DNA from: Haematobia irritans
Taxonomy: Eukaryota; Arthropoda; Insecta; Diptera; Muscidae
Reading direction: 5' to 3'
DNA length: 64,000 bases
Assembly (NCBI RefSeq): GCF_050003625.1
Contig: NC_134397.1
Coordinates: 200,872,899-200,936,898 of the forward strand
Part shown: piece after piece, positions 11,159-22,161 of the stretch
Position numbering within the stretch: the first letter of the stretch is position 1
Layout: each line of letters opens with the position of its first letter
Position numbers and translations under genes: made by a program
Notes under the pieces: generated by a model
What the model was told of the DNA's origin: nothing
The model's database searches: none
What the model saw: only the letters and a program-made list of their open reading frames with translations

Positions 11159-12419
11159 AATTTCCTAAATAGTTTGTGTTTTATTCAAAATCAACATCGG
11201 CCCTTGAAAATTATATATGCATATAATTTTCCAAGATTGCTTAACCATCCTCGTAAGTAAACAAATGATAGAGTATACGAATCTTGTTGAAAATGCCACT
11301 AACAGCCGTAACAGCATTAGTAGCAGTGATACATCATGTCTATTTCTGTGTGTTCTTTAAGACCAAAGGTAAATTGAACCGAGTCTCTGTAGAGCTGGAC
11401 ACTGAGGAAGCGGCAAAATTGATATCAGTTCTAGCAATAAAGTTAACGTTGATGATGATGCTGATGATGATGACAATTACGATGGGGAAGGCATTGCTAG
11501 TGCCTTTGGTAGCAATGGTGTCACTTTCACCATGCTTGTTGGCTTTTGGTTTCAACTGTGGCCCTATCGCGTACACTTGGGAAACTGAACTGCGTCATTG
11601 CTTCCATTGTCAGAGTTCTTGTGTGGGAGTACTTCATTGAAAAATCACTGAAATTACTTCTTGTCCATGAAATTGAATGCTTCAGTAACTGATGCCGGAA
11701 TTAATGCAGTTTTAAGTCTGCAAACAATCTTCAGGAAAATTGTGGAAAATGTGTGTGTAACAGAGCGTGGCTATTCCTTGCCATCATCTTCACCTTCATT
11801 ACTTTGCCCTGCATTTGAAGGAAGTCAGGAAATATGTTTTATTAAAGTTAGAATGTTCGTTGTTTGTTTGTTTTTTATTAGCGCATAATTTATTTCAAGA
11901 TTTTTTATTCACTGATTTTTTTTTTGTTCATCCTTGCTAGCCTTCGTGCTCATTTGCAATTCCCTGCGATTTGTTATCCTATTCTATGAACGTTGTGTCG
12001 TCATTTAATGGTCTCAAATTTAATTAATATTTAAATTATCTGTGGTCTCGACAGTACCGAAGATAATGGGGCTTTGAAAACAATTGTCTGCATGAATTCT
12101 TAGACAAGGATATTATTTGTTTTATGAATCTACGTGGACATAGGCTGTATTTAAACAATTAATTGGTATTCCATATATGTGATTGAGGCCAAAAATCATC
12201 CTACTATTATTAGAAATCTATATTTCCGATACGGGAAATAGTCCGAAGTTGGTTTTCCAAAGCCAAGGCCTGGGGAATCATTGTGGCCCTCGATGAACCC
12301 CTGTTTTTGATACTATGATATACACACGTAAAATAATGGGGAAAATTTAGAACCATGTAAGACTCGAGGAAAATTTCGAAAAATTATTATGAAAATTCTT
12401 AAAAGTCCCAATTTTTATA
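11159..12419. other. Mostly no gene; weak coding-like stretch inside
   Basis: About 1.26 kb between R1 and a short C element. One stretch near 11408-11590 has coding-like character in one frame (see separate entry). The rest shows no motif. Confidence 0.4.
11408..11590 (+). other. Possible decayed exon, Asp-rich
   Basis: One frame, opened just after a TGA, reads GSGKIDISSSNKVNVDDDAD then a run of Asp, NYDGEGIASAFGSNG and VTFTMLVGF before a stop at 11590. Its composition (Ser and Asp runs, balanced codons) is more protein-like than its surroundings. I recognise no family, see no good splice sites, and the trinucleotide GATGATGAT makes an Asp run cheap by chance. A competing frame is also open here. 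Confidence 0.2.
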
Positions 12420-12557
12420 CACTGAGAAAATATTGTCGTGAGGCCAAAGAGTTCATGACCTTAAAATACGAATGCGAATTCGTATTCAGAATTCACGAAG
12501 AATAGTTAATGAAGAATTCTTCGAAAAATTAACGAAGAGAATTCTTTCGTTGTAGGG
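12420..12557. mobile_element. Short C-type element (138 bp)
   Basis: CACTGAGAAAATATTGTC begins right after TA, and ...TCGTTGTAGGG ends right before TA. The left half matches, in reverse complement, the 89-bp element at 42284-42372 (GGCCAAAGA, TTCATG, CCTTA, CGAATTCG). There is no coding capacity. Confidence 0.5.
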
Positions 12558-12960
12558 TACCTCATATTTATATAAACAACCATAGAATGATGATGGGGTG
12601 TAATAAATTTGTCATTCCGTTTCTAACACTTCGATTTTCGATTATATAAAATACATATATTCTTCATCAGGGAGAAAGTCTAAGACGTCCGTCTATCTGT
12701 TTGTCACGTTACGTAAATATGGCACAGATTCGTTTCATGTTTGCGGGTAGGTCAAGTTCGAAGATGGGCTATATCGGCTATATCGATCGGGCCCCCATAT
12801 AAACCGACCTCCCGATTTGGGGTCTTGGGCTTATAGAAATCGAAGTTTTTATCCAATTTGCCTGAAATTGAAAATATAGAGGTGATTTAGAACCATAAAG
12901 AGGTGTGCGGAAAATGGTGTGTATCGGTCCATGTTTTGATATAGTCCCCATACAGACCGC
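12558..12960 (-). repeat. R2 element, right-end part (first half, split by H1)
   Basis: ACCATAGAATGATGATGGGG, a TTGTCATTCCGTTT box, ACATATATTCTTCATCAGGG and one R2 unit with CGACCTCCCGATTTGGGGTC. It stops at CTCCCGATA, where H1 begins; R2 resumes at 15266. Confidence 0.75.
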
Positions 12961-13204
12961 TCTCCCGATAGGCCCCCAAGCTAAAATTTAATAGACTGAA
13001 GTTATAGGTTCTATTTTGTTTTATTTTATAAAAATGAATAAAAAATTTTATTCCAATATAATTAGACAATTAATTTATAATAAAGAAACAAAAACAGTTC
13101 CACACTAAAAAATTGGGAGTTGTTCTAAAGACACAAAGTACTTCAAAAATGCCCTCACAAAGAAGTTAACTATTTTAACTACACAGGAAATTCTTTTAAT
13201 TACA

Positions 13205-14276
13205 TTTTTATACCCTCCACCAGAGGATGGGGGGTATATTAACTTTGTCATTCCGTTTGTAACACATCGAAATATTGATCTAAGACCCCATAAAGTATAT
13301 ATATTCTGGGTCGTGGTGAAATTCTGAGTCGATCCGTCCGTCCGTCCGTCTGTTGAAATCACGCTAACTTCCGAAGGAAACAAGCTATCGACTTGAAACT
13401 TGGCACAAGTAGTTGTTGTTAGTCGTGGTGAAATTCTGAGTCGATCTGAGCATGTCCGTCCGTCCGTCCGTCTGTTGAAATCACGCTAACTTCCGAACGA
13501 AACAAGCTATCGACTTGAAACTTGGCACAAGTAGTTGTTATTGATGTAGGTCGGATGGTATTGCAAATGGGCCATATCGGTCCACTTTTACGTATAGCCC
13601 CCATATAGACGGACCCCCAAATTTGCCTTGCAGGGCCTCTAAGAGCAACAATTTTCATCCGATCCGGCTGAAATTTGGTACATGGTGTTAGTATATGGTC
13701 TCTAACAACCATGCAAAAATTGGTCCATATCGGTCCATAATTATATATAGCCCCCATATAAACCGATCACCAGATTTGACCTCCGGAGCCTCTTGGAAGA
13801 CCAAAATTCATCTGATTCAGTTGAAATTTGGTACGTGATGTTAATATATGGGCTCAAACACCCATGCAAAAATTGGTCGATATCAGTCCATAATTATATA
13901 TAGGCCCCATATAAACCGATCCCCAGATGTGACCTCCGGAGCACCTTGGAAGAGCAAAATTCTTCCCATTCGGTTGAAATTTGGTACGTGATGTTAGTAC
14001 AGGGTATCCAACAACCATGCAGGAATTGGTTCCTATCAGTCCATAAAAATATATAGCTCCCATATAAACCGATCCCCAGATTTGACCTCCGCTTTGGAGA
14101 AGCAAAATTCATCCGATCTGGTTGAAATTTGGTACGTGGTGGTAGTATATGATATTTAACAACCATGTGAGTTGAAATTTGTGGGTGACAGTCTTTCGTA
14201 GAAGTTTCTACGCAATCCATGGTGGAGGGTACATAAAATTCGGCCTGGCTGAACTTACGGCCGTATATACTTGTTT
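13205..14276 (-). repeat. R1 element, near-complete, inside H1
   Basis: It runs from TATACCCTCCACCAGAGG at its right end to GTATATACTTG at its left end, with the hairpin TTCGGCCTGGCTGAA and four R1 units. The GTCCGTCCGTCCGTC run appears twice (near 13335 and 13457) because a block of about 120 bp at the right end is duplicated. The undisturbed site is seen in H1 copy 1, so the element went in between T residues. Confidence 0.85.
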
Positions 14277-14679
14277 TTTTTTTTCAAATAGATTAAAAAA
14301 GAGTAAGAATTAATAAAAATGTACAAATTATTCAAATTTTGTCGCCAAAATTGCTAAATCCATTCTAGAATTATAGATCATTTTAGAAAATAGTTGAGGT
14401 CAAATGTTTCAGACAAGCGTTGTTATGCATTAAAATTTGTAAAAAAAATATAAAAATTATTTATTTGGGAAAATATCACATTTTTTTTAATTCACATTCA
14501 AAAGACTGAATTCAGATCACACATTAAGAAGTGACGCAAATTCAGTTAAAGGCTCTTGGATTGGAGACATCCGTCCTATGACGTATCCATGTTAAATTCA
14601 ATGCTTCTGCGCCACTTCCGGAACCAAAAAGAAAATTTTCACTACTTTTTTGCTGACGCTTTTTTGCAGCATTATTAAG

Positions 14680-15020
14680 CCACCGTGGTGCAATGGTTAG
14701 CATGCCCGCCTTGCATACACAAGGTCGCGGGTTCGATTCCTGCTTCGACCGAACACCAAAAAGTTTTTCAGCGGTGGATTATCCCACCTCAGTAATGCTG
14801 GTGACATTTCTGAGGGTTTCAAAGCTTCTCTAAGTGGTTTCACTCCAATGTGGAACGCCGTTCGGACTCGGCTATAAAAAGGAGGTCCCTTGTCATTGAG
14901 CTTAACATCGAATCGGGCAGAACTCAGTGATAAGAGAGAAGTTCACCAATGTGGTATCACAATGGACTGAATAGTCTAAGTGAGCCTGATACATCGGGCT
15001 GCCACCTAACCTAACCTAAG
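14680..15020 (+). mobile_element. tRNA-derived SINE, full length
   Basis: The head has a Pol III A box (TGGTGCAATGGTTAGC) and B box (GGGTTCGATTCCTGC) in a tRNA-like context, then a body with GGAACGCCGTTCGGACTCGG and CTATAAAAAGGAGGTCCC, and a tail CACCTAACCTAACCTAAG. It is flanked by TAAG (14676-14679 and 15017-15020). H1 copy 1 near 21910 shows the empty site (TATTAAGATATT), confirming both ends. A second, 3'-truncated copy is at 56649. Confidence 0.85.
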
Positions 15021-15265
15021 ATATTCATTTATTAAAGAATAGTTTTCATATCAATTACTATTTTTTAATTAAATCGACTAAAAATCAGGCTAAACAAAAC
15101 AAAATAGTTCATGAAAGTCTTTAGCGGAACTTGGTGCGGTTGTATTTACTTGTTTTATATAAAAACAATGGAAACTCGTAAATGGGTTTTAAAATTCTGG
15201 GCGGGGGCTACAATTTTTCTGGGGGGTATAAGCCCCCTCACCAGAGGCCTTCCTACGCTTATGTA

Positions 15266-15720
15266 TAGTGTCCTGCAGTTTGGGGTCTACAGGATGCAGG
15301 TTTTTCAGAACAACAATGCTGAATATGGCGTGTATCGATCCATGTTTTTGGCACAGCCCCATAAGACAGATCTCCCGACAAAACTCTTTGGGCTTCTAGA
15401 AACCATAGTTTTTTCCGATTTGCCTGAAACTGGTATTTTAGACCCTAAAAAACCTCTCCGATCGAATTTAGTTTTTATCGGTCCATTTGGTAAGGCCTCT
15501 ATATATACCAATTTCATTTCTTAAGGGTATAGAATCTTTAAATTTAGCTTCAGAAAGCGTACTGGTTGAACTGATCTGCTTGGGAGAATATCTGTCCCCA
15601 GAAATTCTCTATATTTTCAAGTAACCCGCTACGACGAAGGGTTATTAAGGGAAACTATTATATTTGATTTGAAACTAATATATTTGAACTTAGTGCTGTA
15701 TTAATATTGTCCTAGGAATA
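15266..15720 (-). repeat. R2 element, second half
   Basis: Resumes after H1: TGTATCGATCCATGTTTTTGG, CAGATCTCCCGACA, TTGGGCTTCTAGAAACC, then TTCAAGTAACCCGCTACGAC and ACTTAGTGCTGTAT, the latter matching the R2 left-terminal block at 18436-18455 and, in reverse complement, 62866-62990. The end is degraded. Confidence 0.7.
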
Positions 15721-16914
15721 TTCGCTTGTTTAAAAAAACATGGAACTGATGAGGAAGTTTGACATAATAATATAAGTTTTAAATCTTCAGAAGATAAATT
15801 TTCCTTCAATTGACTCCCATAATATCTAAAATAACTTTCGTAGAAATATACGAACTCTTCGGATTTCAATGGATTTTGTTCTGTTAAAGAGCATTAATTT
15901 ATTCAAAAATGAAAATCTATTTTATTTCATTATTATCGAAATTTACTGATAATATTATTTTAGCAAGAACATATAATTTGTATCTATTCGTATATTTGAC
16001 TTAAAGAACATAACGAGAAAATGGCGTGAGAGCAAAACATTTAACGAAACCAGCAATGATTCCAGCTAAAGTACCATTTGACTTTAAACAAACACGAGCG
16101 TATATCAACGCACAGACATACGTTCATCACCTAACAGCCTCACAGGAAGAAGGAGTACGTAGCAAAAAAGGAGTTCATCAATCATTTTGATTGACGGCTT
16201 GTATATTTAGCTGTCTGTCTACGGCATTCTAATGTATGAGTGTATTCGTAATATTATTTTCACATACACATATATACGTAGAAATAGTCTCACTCATTTG
16301 CAGTTAATACCTTTGAAAGTAATTTGCCAAAGGTCCAGAACGAAATTGCAATTTTATTTTTCACAACAGTTAAATGTCTCCATCTTAAGCCATGAAAAAG
16401 ACACAATTATTTCGTTTGATTAATAGCCAACGGACGATTTACACAATAGAGATAATAACACAACTTAAAGTATTAAATTTACTTTAATGTTGTTGTAGAC
16501 AAGTATATGTCGAATTAGGGAACATGCTCGAATGTTCGAATTAGGGAACATGCTTTCGTATATTCGTAATTGCCGTATAGCAATTCATAATTTAACGTTG
16601 TTTTTGTGTCAACAAATTAACTAAAAACCATTTCACTTTCTGTCACTAATACTACTCTATTGTGCCAGCCTAACATTACATTGATTTTGTAATAGAAACT
16701 GCAAAACACACATCTTCAGAGTTTCAAAAATGTGGCTGATATGTGTTGCGACCAACTTGGGGTTGCTATCATTACTAAACCTCTTTTATGACCAGTGTCG
16801 CTAGTATTTTTCTGGCTCTTGTCCCCAAATTATGATGTTTTCTTCCCCAAATATCCCAAATTTAAATGTAAATTCCTCACAAAAATCCCCAATACATTTT
16901 TGACAAGTTTTTTT
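15721..16914. other. No gene recognised
   Basis: AT-rich with no recognisable motif. A small local tandem duplication of CGAATTAGGGAACATGCT occurs at about 16512-16551. Confidence 0.45.
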
Positions 16915-18466
16915 TATACCCACCACCATAGAATGGTGATGGGGGTATAATAAGTTTGTCATTCCGTTTGTAACACATCGAAATATCGATTTCCGACTAT
17001 ATAAAGTATATATATTCTTGATCAGGGAGAAATTCTAAGACGATATAACGATGTCCGTCTGTCTGTTGTAATCACGCCACAGTTTCCAATAATGAAGCAA
17101 TCATGCTGAAATTTTGCACAAACTCGTCTTTCGTCTGCAGGCAGGTCAAGTTCGAAGATGGGCTATATCGGTCCAGGTTTTGATATAGTCCCCATACAAA
17201 CCGACCTCCCGATTTGGGGTCTTGGGCTTATAGAAATCTAAGTTTTTATCTAATTTGCCTGAAATTTGAAATCTAGAATTATTTTATGACCATAAAGCGG
17301 TGTGATAAAACTGGTGAGTATCGGTCCATGTTTTGGTATAGCCCCTATATAGACCGATCTCCCGATTTTACTTCTTGGGCTTATAGAAACCGTAGTTTTT
17401 ATCCAATTTGCCTGAAATTTGAAATCTAGAGGTATTTTATGACCATAAAGAGGTGTGCCAAAAATGGTGAGTATCGGTTCATGGTTTGGTATAGCCCCCA
17501 TATAGACCGATCTCCCGATTTTACTTCTTGGGCTTATAGAAACCGCAGTTTTTATTCAATTTACCTGAAATTGGGAATCTAGAGGTATTGTAGGACCACA
17601 AATACGTGTGCAAAAACTTGTGAGTAGCGGTCCATATTTTGGTATAGCCCCCATATAGACCGATCTCCCGATTTGGGGTCTTGGGCTTATAGAAACCGTA
17701 GTTTTTATCCAATTTGTCTGAAATTGAAATCTAGAGGTATTTTAGGACCATAAAGAGGTGTGCCGAAAATAGTGGGTATCGGTCTATATTTGGGTATAGC
17801 CCCCATATAGACCGATTTCCCGATTTTACTTCTTGGGCTTCTAGAATCCGAAGTTTTTATCCTATTTGCCTGAAATTGGAACTCTAGCGGTATTTTCGGG
17901 TCATAAAGAGGTGTGCCGAAAACGGTGAGTATCGGTCCATATTTTAGTATAGCCCCCATAAGAACGATCTCCCGATTTAACTCCTTGGGTTTCTAGAAAC
18001 CGTGGTTTTTATCTGATCTGCTTGAAATTGTAAATATTTTGGTATTTTAGGCTCACAAAAACGTGTTTCGGATTAAGTTTTTATCGGTCCATTTGGTAAT
18101 GCCTCCATATATACCGACTTCACTTCTTGAGGGTGTAGAAGGTGCACTGATCATGAAAATTGCTTGAAACTCAATGTAAAATTTCCAGATTTTACTTCTA
18201 CAGATTTAAGATTTCAAATCAAGACGTTATTTAATAATTTTCTTGCACAGTTACAAGAGATGTTAATGATTCCTCTAATACTCAAATTCTTATAAATCCA
18301 GAATCTGATATAGTCCTCATAGGTGAAATCTTTAAATTTATCTTCGGGAAATGTCCTCAAGTCCTCTAGCCCTCCTGAAATTTCATAGGAAACCCTAATA
18401 CTTGGTTCATGGTGGTGGGTATTTAAGATTCGGCCCGGCCGAACTTAGTGCTGTATATACTTGTTT
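16915..18466 (-). repeat. R2 element, complete
   Basis: Begins TATACCCACCACCATAGAAT and ends GGTGGTGGGTATTTAAGATT, then the hairpin TTCGGCCCGGCCGAA, then GTATATACTTG before a long T run. In between, about six tandem units of 140-155 bp carry TATAGCCCCCATATAGACCG and ATCTCCCGATTTTACTTCTTGGGC. The right-end block has AAAGTATATATATTCTTGATC and GTCCGTCTGTCTG. It is organised like R1 but with a different unit. No coding function. Confidence 0.85.
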
Positions 18467-18939
18467 TTTTTTTTTTTTTTTTTGGAAAAAAAAAAATAAT
18501 AAAGAAAACGGCTCTACTGTACAAATTCAGTAATAATTTAAACAAGTATATACGGCCGTAAATTCGGCCAGGCCGACTCGTATGTAATCTCCACCATGGA
18601 TTGCGTAGAAACTTCTAAGAAAGACTGTCATCCACAATCGAATTACTTGGGTTGTGGTTTCTTAAAACTTCTTCACATAGTTTTCTACATTGTGAGTTAG
18701 TCCATACGTGGTATATATTAGGCAAAAAGGTATGTATAGGTACGTCCATAAATAATTACGAATCGATATGGATTTTTGCACGGTACGTAGAGCGCCAGAA
18801 TTGAAATATAGGGATCGCTTATATGGGGGCTATATACAATTATGAACTTGATATGGACCAATTTTTGTGTGATTGGGGATCGATTTGTCTGAGGGCTATA
18901 TATAACTATAGACAGATATGGACCTAGTTAGGCATGCTT

Positions 18940-18947
18940 GTTAACGG
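18940..18947. repeat. 8-bp target-site duplication, left copy
   Basis: GTTAACGG, repeated at 22162-22169. In intact R1 copies this sequence occurs once. Confidence 0.8.
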
Positions 18948-19119
18948 CATTAGCGTAGCTAGACAATTTTCCTAAGGGGGGGGGGGCTATAGCCCCCCTA
19001 GCTAAAACTTTATAGACTGAACTTATAGGTTCAACTAATGTTTTATTTTATAAAATTGAATAAAAAATAGACATCAAAATAGCTCGACAATCAATTTTAT
19101 AATAAATCAACTAAAAGTA

Positions 19120-19551
19120 CCCTACGGGAAATTGGTGCAAATTGCCACTGACGGACCTATCACAGAACTGGTACCTGTGCTCCAGTTAGTTGCAATTTTC
19201 ACATTTAGTGAAATAAAATTATCAGAATAACCTTTTGTTCGACATATTTCAAGTTTTTTTTTTTTCATTTCAGGTTCGATTAGGAGCCCAAATTGAAAGA
19301 GATTTCTAAGAGTTTGTCCGAGACTGGTTCCTGAGGACCTCTTTATGGGTTGCTCCTGCTAAATTGTCCCAGGACGTGTCCTTTGGGATGAGTCCAAGAC
19401 GCGTCCTAAAATGTAAGTTTACTCCGTCAATGACAAACCCATGTTAAAGTGGATGGTCCCTTCCATACGTTTTGATCAGAACTGGGACCGGTCCATACAC
19501 ACCAGGGACTATTCCTGTACCAGTTCTGTGGTTGATCCATTTCCCGTAGGG
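19120..19551. mobile_element. 432-bp inverted-repeat element, TA duplication
   Basis: Starts CCCTACGGGAAATTGG and ends CCATTTCCCGTAGGG, with TA on each side (19118-19119, 19552-19553). Internal ACAGAACTGGTAC and GTACCAGTTCTGTGG extend the inverted arms to roughly 55 bp. There is no open frame of note. H1 copy 2 near 13097 approximates the empty site (ACAGTTCCACAC). Confidence 0.75.
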
Positions 19552-20310
19552 TAGTTCCACACTTTTCCCAGCAGAAAATTGGGAGTTGTTCTAAAGGCAC
19601 AACTATTTTAACTACACAGGAAGTTTTTTACTTCATTTTTTACATTTTAATGCGTAATTTTTTGTTTTCTTTTTTTAAATAAAGGGCGATTCTTTTGAGG
19701 TTAGGATTTTCATGCATTAGTATTTGACAGATCACGTGGGATTTCAGACATGGTGTCAAAGAGAAAGATGCTCAGTATGCTTTGACATTTCATCATGAAT
19801 AGACTTACTAACGAGCAACGCTTGCAAATCATTGAATTTTATTACCAAAATCAGTGTTCGGTTCGAAATGTGTTTATCGACAAATTTTGTTCAGCGATGA
19901 GGCTCATTTCTGGTTGAATGGCTACGTAAATAAGCAAAATTGCCGCATTTGGAGTGAAGAGCAACCAGAAGCCGTTCAAGAACTGCCCACACGCAAAAAA
20001 ATAATTCTTTCCTCCCAAACGAAATTTTAGACAAACAAAGTTCGTTTCTCATTTGCTTTTCGCTGTAAGGAAGTGTATTTGGAAGAAAAGTATATACTTT
20101 TTGTGATAAACGTTTATTCTTTTCCAGGATGTAAAAACAATTTCATAAAGACTAGCTCAAAAAAAAACATTATTTTCTTGCTAATTGCATTGTCCCTCAC
20201 ATCTTTCTCACATCCACGAGGATTTTTAGTTCTTAACACCTTTTCCTGTAATACCAACAATGTAGAAGAAATTATACGATTTTATAAATTTTAAAATTTT
20301 TTTTTTACCT

Positions 20311-20384
20311 TTCGCCTGGACGGAGAATCGAAACGCGGACCATGCACATTGTAAGCCAACACACTAACCACTGAGCTGTGTACC
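20311..20384 (-). other. tRNA-like sequence (Pol III A and B boxes)
   Basis: Minus strand: CAGCTCAGTGGTTAGTGTG (A-box region) and GGTTTCGATTCTCCGTCC, with B-box GTTTCGATTC in place of GGTTCGANTC. The central bases read TTGGCTTACAATG, compatible with a Val (TAC) anticodon loop. It sits inside a mobile element, and the B box has a substitution, so I treat it as tRNA-derived rather than a working tRNA gene. Confidence 0.5.
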
Positions 20385-20498
20385 TGTTATGGTCATCAAT
20401 AGATAAATATCCATATAAGTTATATTTATATAGCATAGCTTGCGGCGCCCACGAACCGAATAAACAAAGTTTATTTAACAGAAACAAACAGTTAGTTT

Positions 20499-20571
20499 GG
20501 CACCGTGGAGCAGTGGTAGCTACGTCCGACTCTCATGCCAAGGGTCGTGGGTTCGATCCCTGCTTCGGCCA
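20499..20571 (+). other. tRNA-like sequence (Pol III A and B boxes)
   Basis: GGCACCGTGGAGCAGTGGTAGC followed by GTCGTGGGTTCGATCCCTGC: good A and B boxes, the B box matching GGTTCGATCC. The acceptor stem is not convincingly paired. It resembles the SINE head at 14680 in its B-box context (TGCTTCGGCC versus TGCTTCGACC). Confidence 0.5.
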
Positions 20572-21537
20572 AAGTTTTTTTTTTTGCTTTTGTTTTTTTT
20601 ACATATATTCCAGATATATTCGGAAGATTCCGAAAAAATGTTCAACATTACATTGTACTATATTAAATTTTGAACTGTAAAATGTGTCTTATTAAAGACC
20701 TAAAGTCAGAAAAGAACAGTGTTTGATATAAACGAAATGGACTGTGTTGTTATTTCAAAAATAACTTTTTTTATTGAAAAAATAAAAATTTTGTAACAAA
20801 CGAATTTTTTTGGTGATAAAAGTTTAAAATTTTCGCAGCAATTCAAAAAACTCTAACAAAAGAAAAACGTTTTCGGTACACGTTTTCCAAACGTTTTTTT
20901 TCTTTGCGTGCATGCATCCCGAAAAATGCACTGTTTGGTGTGGTTTGTACGCTGGTGGAATCATTGGACCGTATTTTTTCAAAGATGCTGTTGGACGCAA
21001 CGTTACGGTGAATGGCGATCGCTATCGTTCGATGCTAACAAACTTTTTGTTGCCAAAAATGGAAGAACTGAACTTGGTTGACATGTGGTTTCAACAAGAT
21101 GGCGCTACATGCCACACAGCTCGCGATTCTATGGCCATTTTGAGGGAAAACTTCGGAGAACAATTCATCTCAAGAAATGGACCGGTAAGTTGGCCACCAA
21201 GATCATGCGATTTGACGCCTTTAGACTATTTTTTGTGGGGCTACGTCAAGTCTAAAGTCTACAGAAATAAGCCAGCAACTATTCCAGCTTTGGAAGACAA
21301 CATTTCCGAAGAAATTCGGGCTATTCCGGCCGAAATGCTCGAAAAAGTTGCCCAAAATTGGACTTTCCGAATGGACCACCTAAGACGCAGCCGCGGTCAA
21401 CATTTAAATGAAATTATCTTCAAAAAGTAAATGTCATGGACCAATCTAACGTTTCAAATAAAGAACCGATGAGATTTTGCAAATTTTATGCGTTTTTTTT
21501 AAAAAAAAAGTTATCAAGCTCTTAACAAATCACCCTT

Positions 21538-22161
21538 TAGTTTAAAAAAAGAGTAAGAATAAATAAAATGGTACAAATTATTCAAATTTTGCCACAAAAA
21601 TGCCAAAAATCGATAATATTTGAAAAAACGTTTCAAACAAGCGTTAGAATTCATTAAAAATCATAAAAAAGAATAAAAATTATTTATGTGGGAAAATATC
21701 ACAAAATTTTTAATTCACATTCAAAGCACTGAATTCGGATCACGCCTTAAGAAGTGATGCAAATTCATTGCAACGCTTGTTGAAACGGTGGAAATTCGTT
21801 CTATGACAAGTTCATATTACATTCATCGCTTCTCCGCCAATTTTGTACCACTTCCAGACCCAAAAAGAACATTTTCACTTCTTTTTTGGCGACGCTTTTT
21901 TGCAGCATTATTAAGATATTAATTTATGAAAGAATAAGTTCAACCACAGCTTTATTTCATAAATATCAGACTTCTACCACAACCCAAGTAATTCGATTGT
22001 GCATGAAAGTCTTTAGTGGAACTTTGTGCGTTGTACGAGTATATACTTGTTTAATTTTTATAAAAATGTAAAATCGTAAATAGGTTTTCAAATTATGGGG
22101 GGGGCTAAATTTTTTCTGGGGGGGTCTAAGCCCCCTCCCCAGAGGCCTTCCTACGCTTATG
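21538..22161 (+). mobile_element. H1 right part
   Basis: TTTAAAAAAAGAGTAAGAATAAATAAAATG onward parallels H1 copy 2 (14290-15265), including the segment TTGTACCACTTCCAGACCC, the terminal GTATATACTTG-like motif near 22038 and the G-rich/C-rich palindrome before the right end. Confidence 0.75.

Larger units (their letters stand above)
12961..15265 (+). mobile_element. H1 element copy 2 (hAT-like), nested in R2
   Basis: AAGCTAAAATTTAATAGACTG, ATTTTATAAAAATGAATAAAAA and GAGTTGTTCTAAAG match the left part of the H1 copy at 18948. The right end ...CCAGAGGCCTTCCTACGCTTATG is shared with that copy. The first roughly 30 bp of the left terminus are missing. R2 sequence lies on both sides. Within it sit an R1 element (13205-14276) and a SINE (14680-15020). 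No transposase frame is recognisable. Confidence 0.75.
19990..20910. mobile_element. C element with two opposed tRNA-like heads
   Basis: Ends CACGCAAAAAAATAATTC and, in reverse complement, CACGCAAAGAAAAAAAACG, flanked by CA on both sides. The interrupted transposase codons give the empty site exactly. Inside, two tRNA-like sequences face away from each other (20311-20384 minus, 20499-20571 plus). A longer relative with the same core lies at 53678-55322. It has no transposase frame. Confidence 0.75.
19795..21430 (+). pseudogene. Tc1/mariner transposase (DD41D), broken
   Basis: The ATG at 19795 opens MNRLTNEQRLQIIEFYYQNQ, the usual N-terminal helix-turn-helix start. Soon after CSVRNV the frame jumps, by internal deletion of most of the DNA-binding domain, to ILFSDEAHFWLNGYVNKQNC (first catalytic Asp). 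At 19990 a 921-bp element interrupts the codons for the proline and methionine of LPMHPEK. Coding resumes at 20912 and runs open to the TAA at 21430. It carries MWFQQDGATCHTA (second Asp) and DLTPLDYFLWGYVK. Counting residues between the second Asp and the Asp of TPLD gives 41, i.e. DD41D rather than the DD34D of mariner proper; that spacing fits the rosa-like clade. Not functional. Confidence 0.85.
19682..21537 (+). mobile_element. Tc1/mariner element, DD41D type, disrupted copy 2
   Basis: Its ends AAGGGCGATTCTTTTGAGG and, in reverse complement, AAGGGTGATTTGTTAAGAG are flanked by TA at 19680-19681 and 21538-21539, the hallmark Tc1/mariner target duplication. It lies in the T/A-rich part of H1. 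It carries the broken transposase described separately and a 921-bp insertion. Confidence 0.85.
18948..22161 (+). mobile_element. H1 element copy 1 (hAT-like), with nested insertions
   Basis: The ends are CATTAGCGTAG and, in reverse complement, CATAAGCGTAG, followed on each side by a G/C homopolymer block. The exact 8-bp duplication GTTAACGG is what hAT transposases make. The 3.2-kb length is mostly later insertions (19120-19551 and 19682-21537); without them H1 is about 0.9 kb and non-coding. Confidence 0.8.

Noticed and set aside
14680..14755. Functional tRNA gene
   Set aside because: The tRNA-like part is the head of a 340-bp SINE with a second copy at 56649; the acceptor stem is not closed and the sequence continues into the SINE body.
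15111..15524. 137-codon plus-strand frame
   Set aside because: It crosses the right end of H1 into R2; both are repeats and the frame has no motif.
18460..18500. Long T run followed by A run as a retrogene poly(A) tail
   Set aside because: It is the T-rich target at the end of R2 next to an A-rich stretch before R1; no gene body adjoins it.
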